A stretch of DNA of 7,406 nucleotides from Balneolales bacterium. GTDB lineage: Bacteria; Bacteroidota; Rhodothermia; Balneolales; Natronogracilivirgulaceae. The notes under the pieces were generated by a model that saw nothing but the letters and a program-made list of their open reading frames with translations, searched no databases and was not told where the DNA came from. The translations under genes were made by a program, and so were the position numbers. Below are positions 1 to 6,299 of the stretch, one piece after another (the stretch's first letter is position 1; every line of letters starts with the position of its first letter). The stretch is from assembly GCA_007127695.1 (NCBI GenBank), contig SKYW01000207.1, positions 1 through 7,406 of the forward strand, in the 5' to 3' direction.

Positions 1-36
1 GAGCTCGTCGAACAGGGGTTGCTTGAATTGGGTCAT
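1..36 (-). CDS. N-terminus of a protein downstream of tig, probably ClpP (partial)
   Basis: Only the first 12 codons are inside the window; they encode MTQFKQPLFDEL and run off the left edge. The ATG overlaps the TGA stop of trigger factor in an ATGA arrangement, so the two genes are very probably translationally coupled. The peptide is too short to identify by itself. The proposal that it is the ClpP protease subunit rests on the widespread bacterial gene order tig-clpP-clpX. The sequence before the ATG has a purine stretch (AAAAGAG) that is at best a weak ribosome binding site. Confidence 0.5.
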   Translation of the reverse strand, partial: MTQFKQPLFDEL

Positions 37-1340
37 GAATCGCTCTTTTCGTTACGTTGTTCTTTCTTTTTATTCTGATAAGCTTCTTTGTCCAGTTCAT
101 TCAGGGTGACCTGGTCCAATATACGATCGAAAAGCTTGTCCGTGCGGATGTTCTGCCGCAGGTTTTCAAGCTGATCGCCGGACTGGGCATAGAAATTTTT
201 CACCATTTCAACAGGCAGTCCGTAACGGGCCGCTTCGGAAGCGAGCCTTGCATCCACATCTTCTTCCTTGATCTCTATGTCGTCGAACTTTTTCCCCAGC
301 TCATCGACGAGAAAAGCCCAGCGTGCCTCGCGTTCCGCATCATCCTTGATGGATTCGCGATACTCCTCCTCGTTGAAATCCTCGGGGAGCGGACGCCCCT
401 GCTGCTGTTGCTTGAAACGGTCGACGTGGGCATCCTGGAACCGGCTCAGCAGAACGGCGGGAACTTCGATATCAGGATGTGCCTCGATCAGCTGCTCCAT
501 GATCTCCTGCTTGAGCATGTCATTGGATACCTGGTCGTAGTAGTTCTGGATCTGACTTTTCAAACGGCTGCGGTAATCTTCCACCGTGGTGGCCTCGCCG
601 CGTGTCGCCTCTTTCACAAACTCCTCATTGAGTTCAGGCGTTTCAAGCTTCTGCACTTTTTTGACAGCAAGCTGAAAGGTTTCGGCATCATCTCCCTCGC
701 CCAGCGTGACATTCACTTCATCGCCGGCTTTTTTGCCCTTCAGCGCATCCAGAAACTCCTTGTTTTCCTCATCGCTCAGGTCCAGCTCCTTGTCGGCGTC
801 CTGCTCTTCCTCCCGGGGCTTGCCGTCCTTGTCGAGCGGGACCGCATCCACCGTTACCCGGCTTTTCTCATCGATCTCCTCTTCGGTCTCTTTCCAGGTG
901 CCGCCACGCTCCAGGGAATGGTTCAGCTCCTCGTCGACCTCTTCGCCGGTGACATCGTGCACCATTTTGTCAACGGTGAAGCCGGAGACGTCCTTCAGCT
1001 CAAATTCGGGTTTTACCCCGATTTCCAACTTCACTTCCAGTTCGTCGTTTTCCCATTTCATGTCCTGGAAGCGGGGCTCGCCAACCGGACTGAACTTGGG
1101 GACCACCTCATCACGGAACACTTCCTGGATGTATTTGTTGATCTCTTCGGATTCGATTTCCTTGCCGAAACGTTTTTTGACAATGGCGACGGGTACTTGT
1201 CCGGGCCGAAAGCCGGGCATGTTGATCTTTTTCCGGTATTCACGGAAGGCCTTGTCGAAACGGGGAGCCAGCTCCTCCCGGTTTGCAGAAATGGTGAGCA
1301 CCTTGTCTACATTGCTTTTGTCTTCTACAGCTATGTTCAC
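33..1340 (-). CDS. tig: Trigger factor, ribosome-associated chaperone
   Basis: A 435-residue protein, the usual size for trigger factor, which binds the ribosome exit tunnel and shields nascent chains. The N-terminal ribosome-binding domain carries the signature loop GFRPGQVP at residues 43-50, in the expected place after the MNIAVEDKSN start. A middle region at about 155-232 corresponds to the FKBP-type prolyl isomerase domain but is short, very acidic and lacks the usual PGFE-containing core, so isomerase activity is doubtful. The remainder, about 240-425, is the helical chaperone domain, followed by a charged Lys/Glu-rich tail. The start codon is GTG with no Shine-Dalgarno sequence; it is supported by family alignment of the N-terminus. 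The TGA overlaps the ATG of the next gene. A terminator lies only about 20 nt upstream of the start, with a TAAAAT box between them. Confidence 0.96.
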   Translation of the reverse strand: MNIAVEDKSNVDKVLTISANREELAPRFDKAFREYRKKINMPGFRPGQVPVAIVKKRFGKEIESEEINKYIQEVFRDEVVPKFSPVGEPRFQDMKWENDELEVKLEIGVKPEFELKDVSGFTVDKMVHDVTGEEVDEELNHSLERGGTWKETEEEIDEKSRVTVDAVPLDKDGKPREEEQDADKELDLSDEENKEFLDALKGKKAGDEVNVTLGEGDDAETFQLAVKKVQKLETPELNEEFVKEATRGEATTVEDYRSRLKSQIQNYYDQVSNDMLKQEIMEQLIEAHPDIEVPAVLLSRFQDAHVDRFKQQQQGRPLPEDFNEEEYRESIKDDAEREARWAFLVDELGKKFDDIEIKEEDVDARLASEAARYGLPVEMVKNFYAQSGDQLENLRQNIRTDKLFDRILDQVTLNELDKEAYQNKKKEQRNEKSDS

Positions 1341-1349
1341 GTAACAGAA

Positions 1350-1355
1350 ATTTTA
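1350..1355 (-). promoter_or_regulatory. Candidate -10 box of tig (possible leaderless transcript)
   Basis: On the minus strand TAAAAT lies 9 nt before the GTG start of tig and just after the U-tract of the upstream terminator. If this is the -10 element, transcription would begin within a few bases of the start codon. No good -35 hexamer is visible: the expected position falls inside the terminator stem. The call rests on position and one hexamer, so it is weak. Confidence 0.35.
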
Positions 1356-1360
1356 GGGTT

Positions 1361-1381
1361 AAAAAAATCCCGTCTGACGGG
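1361..1381 (-). terminator. Rho-independent terminator after tRNA-Leu
   Basis: Read on the minus strand, CCCGTCAGACGGG forms a 5-bp (nominally 6-bp) GC-rich hairpin. It is followed immediately by A and seven T residues, the classic intrinsic terminator layout. It lies downstream of the tRNA-Leu gene and upstream of tig on the same strand, so it should end the tRNA transcript and insulate tig. Read in the plus direction the hairpin is preceded by A residues rather than followed by a T-run, so it works in one direction only. Confidence 0.8.
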
Positions 1382-1432
1382 TGCCGGACGGGGTATCGGG
1401 ATTCATCTCGGATGAGCCCATCGTTTGCTTCG

Positions 1433-1514
1433 TACGAGAGGGGGGACTCGAACCCCCACGCCTTTCGGCACTAGATCCTAAATCTAGCGTGTCTACCAAT
1501 TTCACCACTCTCGC
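1433..1514 (-). tRNA. tRNA-Leu, anticodon TAG
   Basis: An 82-nt class II tRNA. On the minus strand the acceptor stem GCGAGAG pairs with CTCTCGT (a terminal G:U pair) and the discriminator base is A. The anticodon arm is CTAGA-TTTAGGA-TCTAG, which places TAG at positions 34-36 and reads CUN leucine codons. The long variable arm (GCC-GAAA-GGC), the D-loop with TTGGTAGAC and the T arm with TTCGAGT are all present. CCA is not encoded. It is followed on the same strand by an intrinsic terminator and is probably a single-gene transcript. Confidence 0.96.
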
Positions 1515-1549
1515 GGTCAGTCATCCACACGGACTGTGTATCTGACCGC
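1513..1549. repeat. Inverted repeat at the 5' edge of the tRNA-Leu gene
   Basis: The perfect 8-bp arms GCGGTCAG (1513-1520) and CTGACCGC (1542-1549) enclose 21 bp, which contains a smaller ACAC/GTGT dyad. One arm includes the first two bases of the tRNA. The repeat could fold in the tRNA precursor leader or act at the DNA level as an operator. It has no U-tract in either direction, so it is not an intrinsic terminator. No function is established. Confidence 0.5.
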
Positions 1550-1576
1550 TATACGTATCCACCAGCAGCATGAAAA
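1548..1576 (-). promoter_or_regulatory. Candidate promoter for tRNA-Leu
   Basis: On the minus strand TTTTCA and TATAGC are separated by 17 nt, each matching 4 of 6 positions of the sigma-70 consensus. The TATAGC ends 33 bases before the tRNA 5' end, which would leave a leader of roughly 25-30 nt. The inverted repeat at 1513-1549 begins just at the -10 box. This is a pattern match only. Confidence 0.3.
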
Positions 1577-1620
1577 CGACACGAGTTCCCATGCCGGTAG
1601 TGCGGATGCCAGAACACAGT

Positions 1621-1649
1621 TTGTGCATGATAATTAGCCTGTCAATATA
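1621..1649 (+). promoter_or_regulatory. Candidate promoter for cutA
   Basis: TTGTGC and AATATA lie 17 nt apart in the AT-richer part of the 272-bp gap between tRNA-Leu and cutA, giving a leader of about 130 nt. The match to consensus is modest. The rest of this gap shows no convincing gene: the only plus-strand frame through it (1570-1785) has an unconvincing composition and ends one base before the cutA ATG. Confidence 0.25.
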
Positions 1650-1786
1650 CGCAAAATTACCTGTTTTCTCAACGTATCCGGGCGATATTCATTTTTCGGC
1701 CGGACCGGTTTTCCAATTAGGGGCCGATTGGTTATTTTCTGAAATCCGATCACCCGGAACCTGTCACCCGAACGCCTGTTACTGAT

Positions 1787-2143
1787 ATGGATAGTCGCGA
1801 ACACAGCAGTCAGAACGGCCATGTTTTTGTTTACATCACCGCATCCGGAATGGAGGAGGCGGAGCGTATCAGCAAGGCCCTTATTCAGGAGCGCCTGGTC
1901 GCTTGTACGAATATCATCGATGACGTGTCGGCACTGTTCTGGTGGGATGGGGAAGTGCAGAGTGAGAAGGAGGTCGTCCTTGTTGCCAAAACGAGGTCTG
2001 ATGCGTTTGAACGGCTTACCGGCAGGGTAAAGGAGCTTCACAGCTACGAGTGTCCCTGCATCATTGGCATGCCCATTGTCATGGGCAACCCTGATTATCT
2101 GGCCTGGATCGACGAGGAGGTCCGGCCCGATTCCGCCCGTTAA
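1787..2143 (+). CDS. cutA: CutA1-like divalent cation tolerance protein
   Basis: A 118-residue protein of the CutA1 family: small, trimeric, ferredoxin-like-fold proteins linked to copper and other divalent metal tolerance. Conserved family stretches appear in order: RLVACTNI (36-43), WWDGEVQSEKEVVL (52-65), KT at 68-69, HSYECPCII (85-93) and GNPDYLAWI (100-108). The length is slightly above the family's usual 105-112 because of a short polar N-terminal extension. There is no signal peptide, so it should be cytoplasmic. The ATG has no Shine-Dalgarno sequence. The crotonase gene begins 19 nt after its stop on the same strand, so the two are probably co-transcribed, though no functional link is evident. 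Confidence 0.93.
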   Translation: MDSREHSSQNGHVFVYITASGMEEAERISKALIQERLVACTNIIDDVSALFWWDGEVQSEKEVVLVAKTRSDAFERLTGRVKELHSYECPCIIGMPIVMGNPDYLAWIDEEVRPDSAR

Positions 2144-2162
2144 CCACTTAACCCCTGTCATT

Positions 2163-2924
2163 GTGGCCGTTGTCAAAGTAAACAAGAAAAAGCACATCTA
2201 CTGGGCCGAGATTAACCGTCCCGACTCCAACAATGCCATCGATTTCGAAGTCATGGACATGCTGGAACAGATCCTTGACGAGATTGAAAAGAACGGGAGC
2301 ACCCGGGTTCTGGTGATGAGCGGGGCGGGGCATCGTTTTTTTGCTTCCGGAGGCAATATAAAGGCGTTTTCCGAACTCAAGACCGCCGAAGAGGGACGGC
2401 AGATGGCGGAACGGATGGCGGCAATCCTGCATCGCCTGGAAAGCGGCCGGTTCTGGTCGATTGCCAGCATCAACGGCGAGGTCTATGGCGGCGGATGCGA
2501 GCTGCTGCTGGCGTTCGATTTTTCCATTGCCAGCAAGACGGCCACATTTGCATTCAGTCAGGCATCCTTCGGGTTGCCGCCTGCCTGGGGCGGCATCACC
2601 CGCCTGGTGGAACGGGTGGGACGTTCGCGGGCTCTTGAATGGCTGGGCAGCAATCAGGTGCTCACCTCGGAAGACGCGTTGAATACGGGGCTGATCAACA
2701 AGCTTTCCATCACCTCGGAACTGCGCAGGAATACCTGGGAGTGGGCCCTTGGTCTGGCGCGCGTGGAGCCGGATCTGATCGAGGAACTCAAAAACGGGAC
2801 GCTCCGTGCCCTTGACCGGAACAGGGATGCGTCTTTTGAGAAAGAACTGGACCGGTTTGCCCACTTCTGGGCCACTCCGCAGCATCACAAGAAAGTGGCG
2901 GAATTCCTGAAACGATCCCGCTGA
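2163..2924 (+). CDS. Crotonase-superfamily protein (enoyl-CoA hydratase/isomerase-like)
   Basis: With the GTG at 2163 this is a 253-residue protein, matching the usual 250-260 of single-domain crotonases. An upstream ATG at 2064 in the same frame would overlap cutA and add non-homologous residues, so it was not used. The oxyanion-hole segment FFASGGNIKAF and the second one, INGEVYGGGCELLLAFD, are clear. The latter holds Glu113, equivalent to rat crotonase Glu144. Exactly 20 residues later, where hydratases have Glu164 in a PE motif, this protein has Gln133 in FAFSQASFG, followed by PPAWGG. That spacing argues for a true substitution. Hydration may therefore be weak or lost, and a decarboxylase, isomerase or other crotonase reaction is possible. 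It ends with tandem TGA-TAA stops next to a tandem array. Confidence 0.9.
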   Translation: MAVVKVNKKKHIYWAEINRPDSNNAIDFEVMDMLEQILDEIEKNGSTRVLVMSGAGHRFFASGGNIKAFSELKTAEEGRQMAERMAAILHRLESGRFWSIASINGEVYGGGCELLLAFDFSIASKTATFAFSQASFGLPPAWGGITRLVERVGRSRALEWLGSNQVLTSEDALNTGLINKLSITSELRRNTWEWALGLARVEPDLIEELKNGTLRALDRNRDASFEKELDRFAHFWATPQHHKKVAEFLKRSR

Positions 2925-2941
2925 TAAGAAGCACTGACCGT

Positions 2942-3031
2942 CGCGGGACCTGGCGCAGTCACGGGATCAGGCGCAGCCCGGGGATCAGGCACAGTCGCGG
3001 GATTTGGCGCGATCACGGGATCAGGCGCAGT
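2942..3031. repeat. Tandem array, 5 x 18 bp, covering the end of nrnA
   Basis: Five contiguous 18-bp units start at 2942, 2960, 2978, 2996 and 3014. In the nrnA (minus) direction the consensus is ACTGCGCCTGATCCCGYG. The unit nearest nrnA contains the gene's last codons and TGA stop. Two further units (2960 and 2978) keep an in-frame TGA, while the units at 2942 and 2996 have sense codons there. Units differ by up to a few bases, so the array is somewhat diverged. It fills most of the 96-bp convergent gap between the crotonase gene and nrnA. TCCCGC at the crotonase end (2916-2921) can pair with GCGGGA in the first unit, but there is no U-tract. Confidence 0.85.
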
Positions 3032-3998
3032 CATCCATGAGCGCCGTAATCTCTGCGACAACCTCCTTCACCGCTTTTTCGATAGGCCCGTCATGCAAGG
3101 CGCCGGCAGCGTTGAAGTGTCCGCCCCCGTTGAACTTGCGCGCCACATGGTTTAAATCCACCTGCGACTTGCCGCGGAGGCTGATTTTCACCCGTCCATC
3201 GCGCTCATACAGCAACAGGGCGACGACCACGCCGCGGATGCTCAGCGGATAGTTGACAAACCCCTCCAGATCATCCTGGGAACAGCCGTTTTCCGACAAC
3301 AACTTCTCGGTCACCTGCATTACCGCCACGGCTCCGTCGCAGAACAGCCGGATGCCCTCCAGGACCGAGCCCAGCAGATGGTACTCCGCCAGCGTCTTGT
3401 CTTCATAAACACGGCTGTAGATTTCTGTTGGACTGACCCCGCCGTGCCGGATGATGTTTCCGATGGCAAAATGGGTTTCGGCGGTAACCGAGTCAAACCG
3501 GAACGAACCGGTGTCGGTCAGAATGCCGGCATAGAGTGCTTCGCCCACCTCACGGGTGAGCCCTTCCATGCCGGTTTCCTCAAAGAGCAGATAGACCAGG
3601 TATGCCGTGGAACTGGCCTGGCTGTCCCACAGCATGCCACGATACAGGTCTTCAGGCGGATCCAGATGATGATCGATCAGATACACCGGCTTGCGGGTCT
3701 CCCTGAAGTAGCCGGACATGGAACCGAAACGGGACGGCTCGTTGCCATCGATGAACAGGAACCCGTCACACTGTTCCAGCAGCTCCTCGGTGGGCGGCTG
3801 TATGACCTCCTGCCCGGAAAGCCACTTCAGGTTATCCGGCACAGGATCGTCATTGAAGAGCAGCGGCTGTTTGCCCATCTTACGGAACCAGTAGTACAGG
3901 GCCAGCTGCGAGCCGATGGCGTCACCATCCGGACCGATATGCGAGATCAGTCCCGGTTTTTCAAGTTTTGCTATTCCTTCCGCAAATTTCTTTACCAT
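3021..3998 (-). CDS. nrnA: DHH/DHHA1 phosphoesterase, NrnA-like oligoribonuclease
   Basis: Counted from a possible TTG start at 4034 (337 residues), the DHH metal-binding motifs are HIGPDGDAIGS at 32-42, FIDGNEPSR at 94-102, DHH at 121-123 and DTGSFRF at 174-180. The DHHA1 substrate-binding motif GGGHFNAAGA is at 303-312. This is the architecture of Mn-dependent NrnA-type enzymes, which degrade nanoRNAs, pAp or pApA from c-di-AMP turnover; the exact substrate cannot be read from sequence. I place the start at the ATG at 3998 (325 residues). This fits the family's usual short lead-in to motif I, and the TTG at 4034 coincides with a good -35 hexamer. The C-terminus MDDCA and its TGA lie inside the 18-bp tandem array. 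It is convergent with the crotonase gene and divergent from TPK. Confidence 0.93.
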   Translation of the reverse strand: MVKKFAEGIAKLEKPGLISHIGPDGDAIGSQLALYYWFRKMGKQPLLFNDDPVPDNLKWLSGQEVIQPPTEELLEQCDGFLFIDGNEPSRFGSMSGYFRETRKPVYLIDHHLDPPEDLYRGMLWDSQASSTAYLVYLLFEETGMEGLTREVGEALYAGILTDTGSFRFDSVTAETHFAIGNIIRHGGVSPTEIYSRVYEDKTLAEYHLLGSVLEGIRLFCDGAVAVMQVTEKLLSENGCSQDDLEGFVNYPLSIRGVVVALLLYERDGRVKISLRGKSQVDLNHVARKFNGGGHFNAAGALHDGPIEKAVKEVVAEITALMDDCA

Positions 3999-4005
3999 CT
4001 TGTGT

Positions 4006-4034
4006 ATTTTATTTGCTGATGACTGCTCCGGCAA
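4006..4034 (-). promoter_or_regulatory. Candidate sigma-70-like promoter of nrnA
   Basis: On the minus strand TTGCCG (4034-4029) and TAAAAT (4011-4006) are separated by exactly 17 nt, matching 4/6 and 5/6 of consensus. The -10 box ends 7 nt before the ATG at 3998, so transcription would start at or very near that codon, giving a leaderless or nearly leaderless mRNA. The rest of the divergent gap (4035-4223) shows no clear promoter for the TPK side. Confidence 0.5.
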
Positions 4035-4223
4035 GGTATCACTTTTCCCGGCCTATTCTCAAAGGATGGAAACAGCGCCGGACCTGTCGCCGTTCACTCG
4101 TAAATCCTGAAGCATCCACATAATCCGAAGACCGTATCAGAAACCGGCGTTGCTACAAACTCATGCTTTGCAGCGTTTCGTGTGCAATATGAATCTGAAA
4201 ATTCCTGTTCGGTTTCCCATCAT

Positions 4224-4853
4224 ATGCGTATCCTGATTCTTGCCAATGGCTCAGAACCCTCGTCCGGGCTCCTCGGTTCCCTTCGGGAAAAATGCGACCG
4301 GTTTGTCGCTGCCGATGGCGGTGGCAATACCGCCATAAAAATGGGATTCCGTCCCGATACGGTCATCGGCGACCTCGACAGTTTTTCTCATGACAGCGAT
4401 TTTGACGGTGAGCTGATCCGTGACCCCGACCAGGAGACCAACGACCTTGAGAAAGCACTCAGTCTTGCGAGATCGCTGAAAGCGGTTCGGGTGGATGTAC
4501 TTGGCGCCACGGGGAAGCGACTCGACCACACCCTCAAAAACCTCTCCGTCCTGCAGCAGTTTAACCCCTTTTTCGATACCCTGGCCTTCTATGACGATTC
4601 TTTCTACACCCGGATTTTGCCACGGGATTTTTCCATCAGCCTGCCGCCGGGACACCTTGTCTCCCTGTTTCCGCTCTCAGGAAGGGTGGAAGGAGTCGTC
4701 ACGCGCGGCCTCCGGTACCCGCTCAACGGCGAACCGCTCGAAAACGGACGGCGCGACGGTACTTCCAACGAAACCGCTGAGGGTCCGATCCGCATCCAAC
4801 ATGCATCCGGAACCCTTCTTTTCATGACCGCACTTGCACCGGACCTGCTTTAG
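4224..4853 (+). CDS. Thiamine pyrophosphokinase
   Basis: A 209-residue cytoplasmic enzyme that transfers pyrophosphate from ATP to thiamine to make thiamine diphosphate. Family motifs, numbered from the ATG at 4224, are AADGGGNTA (29-37), GDLDS (49-53), a DPDQETNDLEKAL stretch ending at 79, and GATGKRLDH (94-102) followed by LKN. The C-terminal thiamine-binding part includes SLFPLSG and GLRYPL, then a Ser-Asn-Glu segment and a final G-T-L strand. The length matches the family (about 205-220). An in-frame GTG at 4182 would add 14 residues with no family counterpart, so I prefer the ATG. No thiamine riboswitch-like sequence was recognised upstream. The symporter gene follows after 51 nt on the same strand; a role in thiamine uptake for it is possible but unsupported. 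Confidence 0.93.
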   Translation: MRILILANGSEPSSGLLGSLREKCDRFVAADGGGNTAIKMGFRPDTVIGDLDSFSHDSDFDGELIRDPDQETNDLEKALSLARSLKAVRVDVLGATGKRLDHTLKNLSVLQQFNPFFDTLAFYDDSFYTRILPRDFSISLPPGHLVSLFPLSGRVEGVVTRGLRYPLNGEPLENGRRDGTSNETAEGPIRIQHASGTLLFMTALAPDLL

Positions 4854-4904
4854 GCAGCCGGTCGGCCATAACCTCACAACGCAAACCCATCAGTATCTGA
4901 AACC

Positions 4905-6299
4905 GTGCACTGGATCGACGGTATCATCATCGCTTTCTATTTTGTCGCACTGATTTTTCTGAGTTTTTACAAGCGAAAGAAAAATGAGTCGGAGGACAGC
5001 TTTCTGCTTTCGGGCCGGACGCTTTCGCTGCCTGCGTTTGTCGCCACGCTGGTATCGACCTGGTACGGGGGGATACTGGGTGTCGGCGAATACAGTTTTC
5101 AGTTCGGCGTGTCGCAGTGGGTGCTCTTCGGAGTGCCCTACTACATTTTTGCGCTTCTTTTTGCGGTATTTCTGGCCGGACGCATACGTGAAAACAAGGC
5201 CCTCACCATCCCGGAAGCCCTTGAAAACACCTATACAAAGCGCACCGGCATGGTCTCCGCCATAGCTATTTTCCTGCTGGTCAGCCCGGCCCCCTACATA
5301 CTGATGCTGGGGCTTCTCTTCCAGTTTTTCACCGGGTCGGAAGCCAATATCCTGGTTTTCGCCTCGCTGACCGCCCTGTTTTCCGTGCTGTACGTGAGTA
5401 TCTCCGGATTCCGTGCCGTGATCCGGACCGATGTCCTCCAGGTCGTGCTGATGTACGCCGGTTTTGCCGTGCTGCTGTTTCTTGCCATCCGGTATGCCGG
5501 GTCCCCGGTGCAGGTGTGGGGCGACCTGCCCGACACCCACCAGTCCCCGCTGGGCGGACACAGCGTCCAGTATCTGCTCGTCTGGTTCTTTATTGCGCTC
5601 TGGACGTTCGTCGACCCTGCCTTTCACCAGCGGGCCGCAGCCGCAAAAAGTCCGGCTACGGCACGCAGAGGCATTTTCTGGTCCGTCGGTTTCTGGTTTG
5701 TATTTGATTTCTTCACGGTTGCGGCCGGGCTTTACGGATTCCTCATCCTGGGCGAACTGGACAACCCGATACTGGTCTATCCCGAACTGGGCGCATACCT
5801 GCTGCCGGTCGGTCTCTCCGGGCTGTTCTTTCTGACACTGCTGGCCACCATCATGTCCACCCTGGACAGTTTTCTTTTCCTTTCCGGACAGACGCTCGGA
5901 CGGGATCTCATCGCCCGCTACTGGCGTCCCGACAAAAGCGTGTCCATCACCCGCTGGTGCATGCTGCTTTCGGCCGTGCTAGGCATCCTGCTGATCATCA
6001 TTTATCCCAGTGTCATTGCACTGTGGTACGTAATCGGATCCGTACTGATCCCCGGCCTGCTTTTTCCTGTTCTGGGAATTTATCTGCCGGTGTTCCGGCT
6101 CAGGAGCCGGGTGGCCGTCTGGGCCGTGGTCCTCCCGTTTTGCGTATCCACACTCTGGCTGATCCTCGGCACGCTGACCACCGGCGATATTTACAGCTAT
6201 GCCTGGCTTGGATGGGAACCGTTTTATCCGGGACTGTTGACAGCCATAATCATCTGGCTGTCTGGACGGGAGCGGAATCCGTTCGGAGGGCATTCCTGA
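4905..6299 (+). CDS. Sodium:solute symporter (SSS family)
   Basis: A 464-residue inner-membrane protein with about 12-13 hydrophobic segments and no cleavable signal, starting at GTG with VHWIDGIIIAFYF. SSS hallmarks appear in order: SGRTL (36-40) after the first helix, STWYGGILGVGE (51-62), SGFRAVIRTDVLQ (167-179), DPAFHQRAAAAKSP (237-250), and the TM8-type segment LLATIMSTLDS (312-322), whose Ser/Thr lie where sodium is bound in characterised members. These support sodium-driven uptake; the substrate cannot be named from sequence. It is 51 nt downstream of TPK and may be co-transcribed. Its last four codons (Gly-His-Ser-stop) form the start of the first unit of the downstream 19-bp array. 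Confidence 0.92.
   Translation: MHWIDGIIIAFYFVALIFLSFYKRKKNESEDSFLLSGRTLSLPAFVATLVSTWYGGILGVGEYSFQFGVSQWVLFGVPYYIFALLFAVFLAGRIRENKALTIPEALENTYTKRTGMVSAIAIFLLVSPAPYILMLGLLFQFFTGSEANILVFASLTALFSVLYVSISGFRAVIRTDVLQVVLMYAGFAVLLFLAIRYAGSPVQVWGDLPDTHQSPLGGHSVQYLLVWFFIALWTFVDPAFHQRAAAAKSPATARRGIFWSVGFWFVFDFFTVAAGLYGFLILGELDNPILVYPELGAYLLPVGLSGLFFLTLLATIMSTLDSFLFLSGQTLGRDLIARYWRPDKSVSITRWCMLLSAVLGILLIIIYPSVIALWYVIGSVLIPGLLFPVLGIYLPVFRLRSRVAVWAVVLPFCVSTLWLILGTLTTGDIYSYAWLGWEPFYPGLLTAIIIWLSGRERNPFGGHS

Noticed and set aside
57..1415. Long open plus-strand frame (452 codons) opposite trigger factor
   Set aside because: It is the antisense shadow of tig and extends across the tig start and terminator. 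Its hydrophobic Phe/Leu-rich composition mirrors the Glu/Lys-rich sense protein, and the trigger factor motifs on the minus strand are unambiguous.
1570..1785. 71-codon plus-strand frame between tRNA-Leu and cutA
   Set aside because: It has no recognisable motif and unconvincing composition, and it lies where regulatory sequence for two divergent transcripts is expected.
2064..2162. Upstream ATG extension of the crotonase gene
   Set aside because: The 33 added residues overlap cutA in another frame and do not resemble crotonase N-termini; starting at the GTG at 2163 gives the normal family length.
2902..2914. Similarity of the crotonase gene end (ATTCCTGAAACG) to the 19-bp repeat unit (ATTCCTGACAACG)
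   Set aside because: It is a single short partial match in coding sequence with a one-base gap, at a level expected by chance.
4035..4223. Thiamine (TPP) riboswitch upstream of thiamine pyrophosphokinase
   Set aside because: I could not find the conserved CUGAGA core in a fitting context or the paired helices, and the leader looks featureless.
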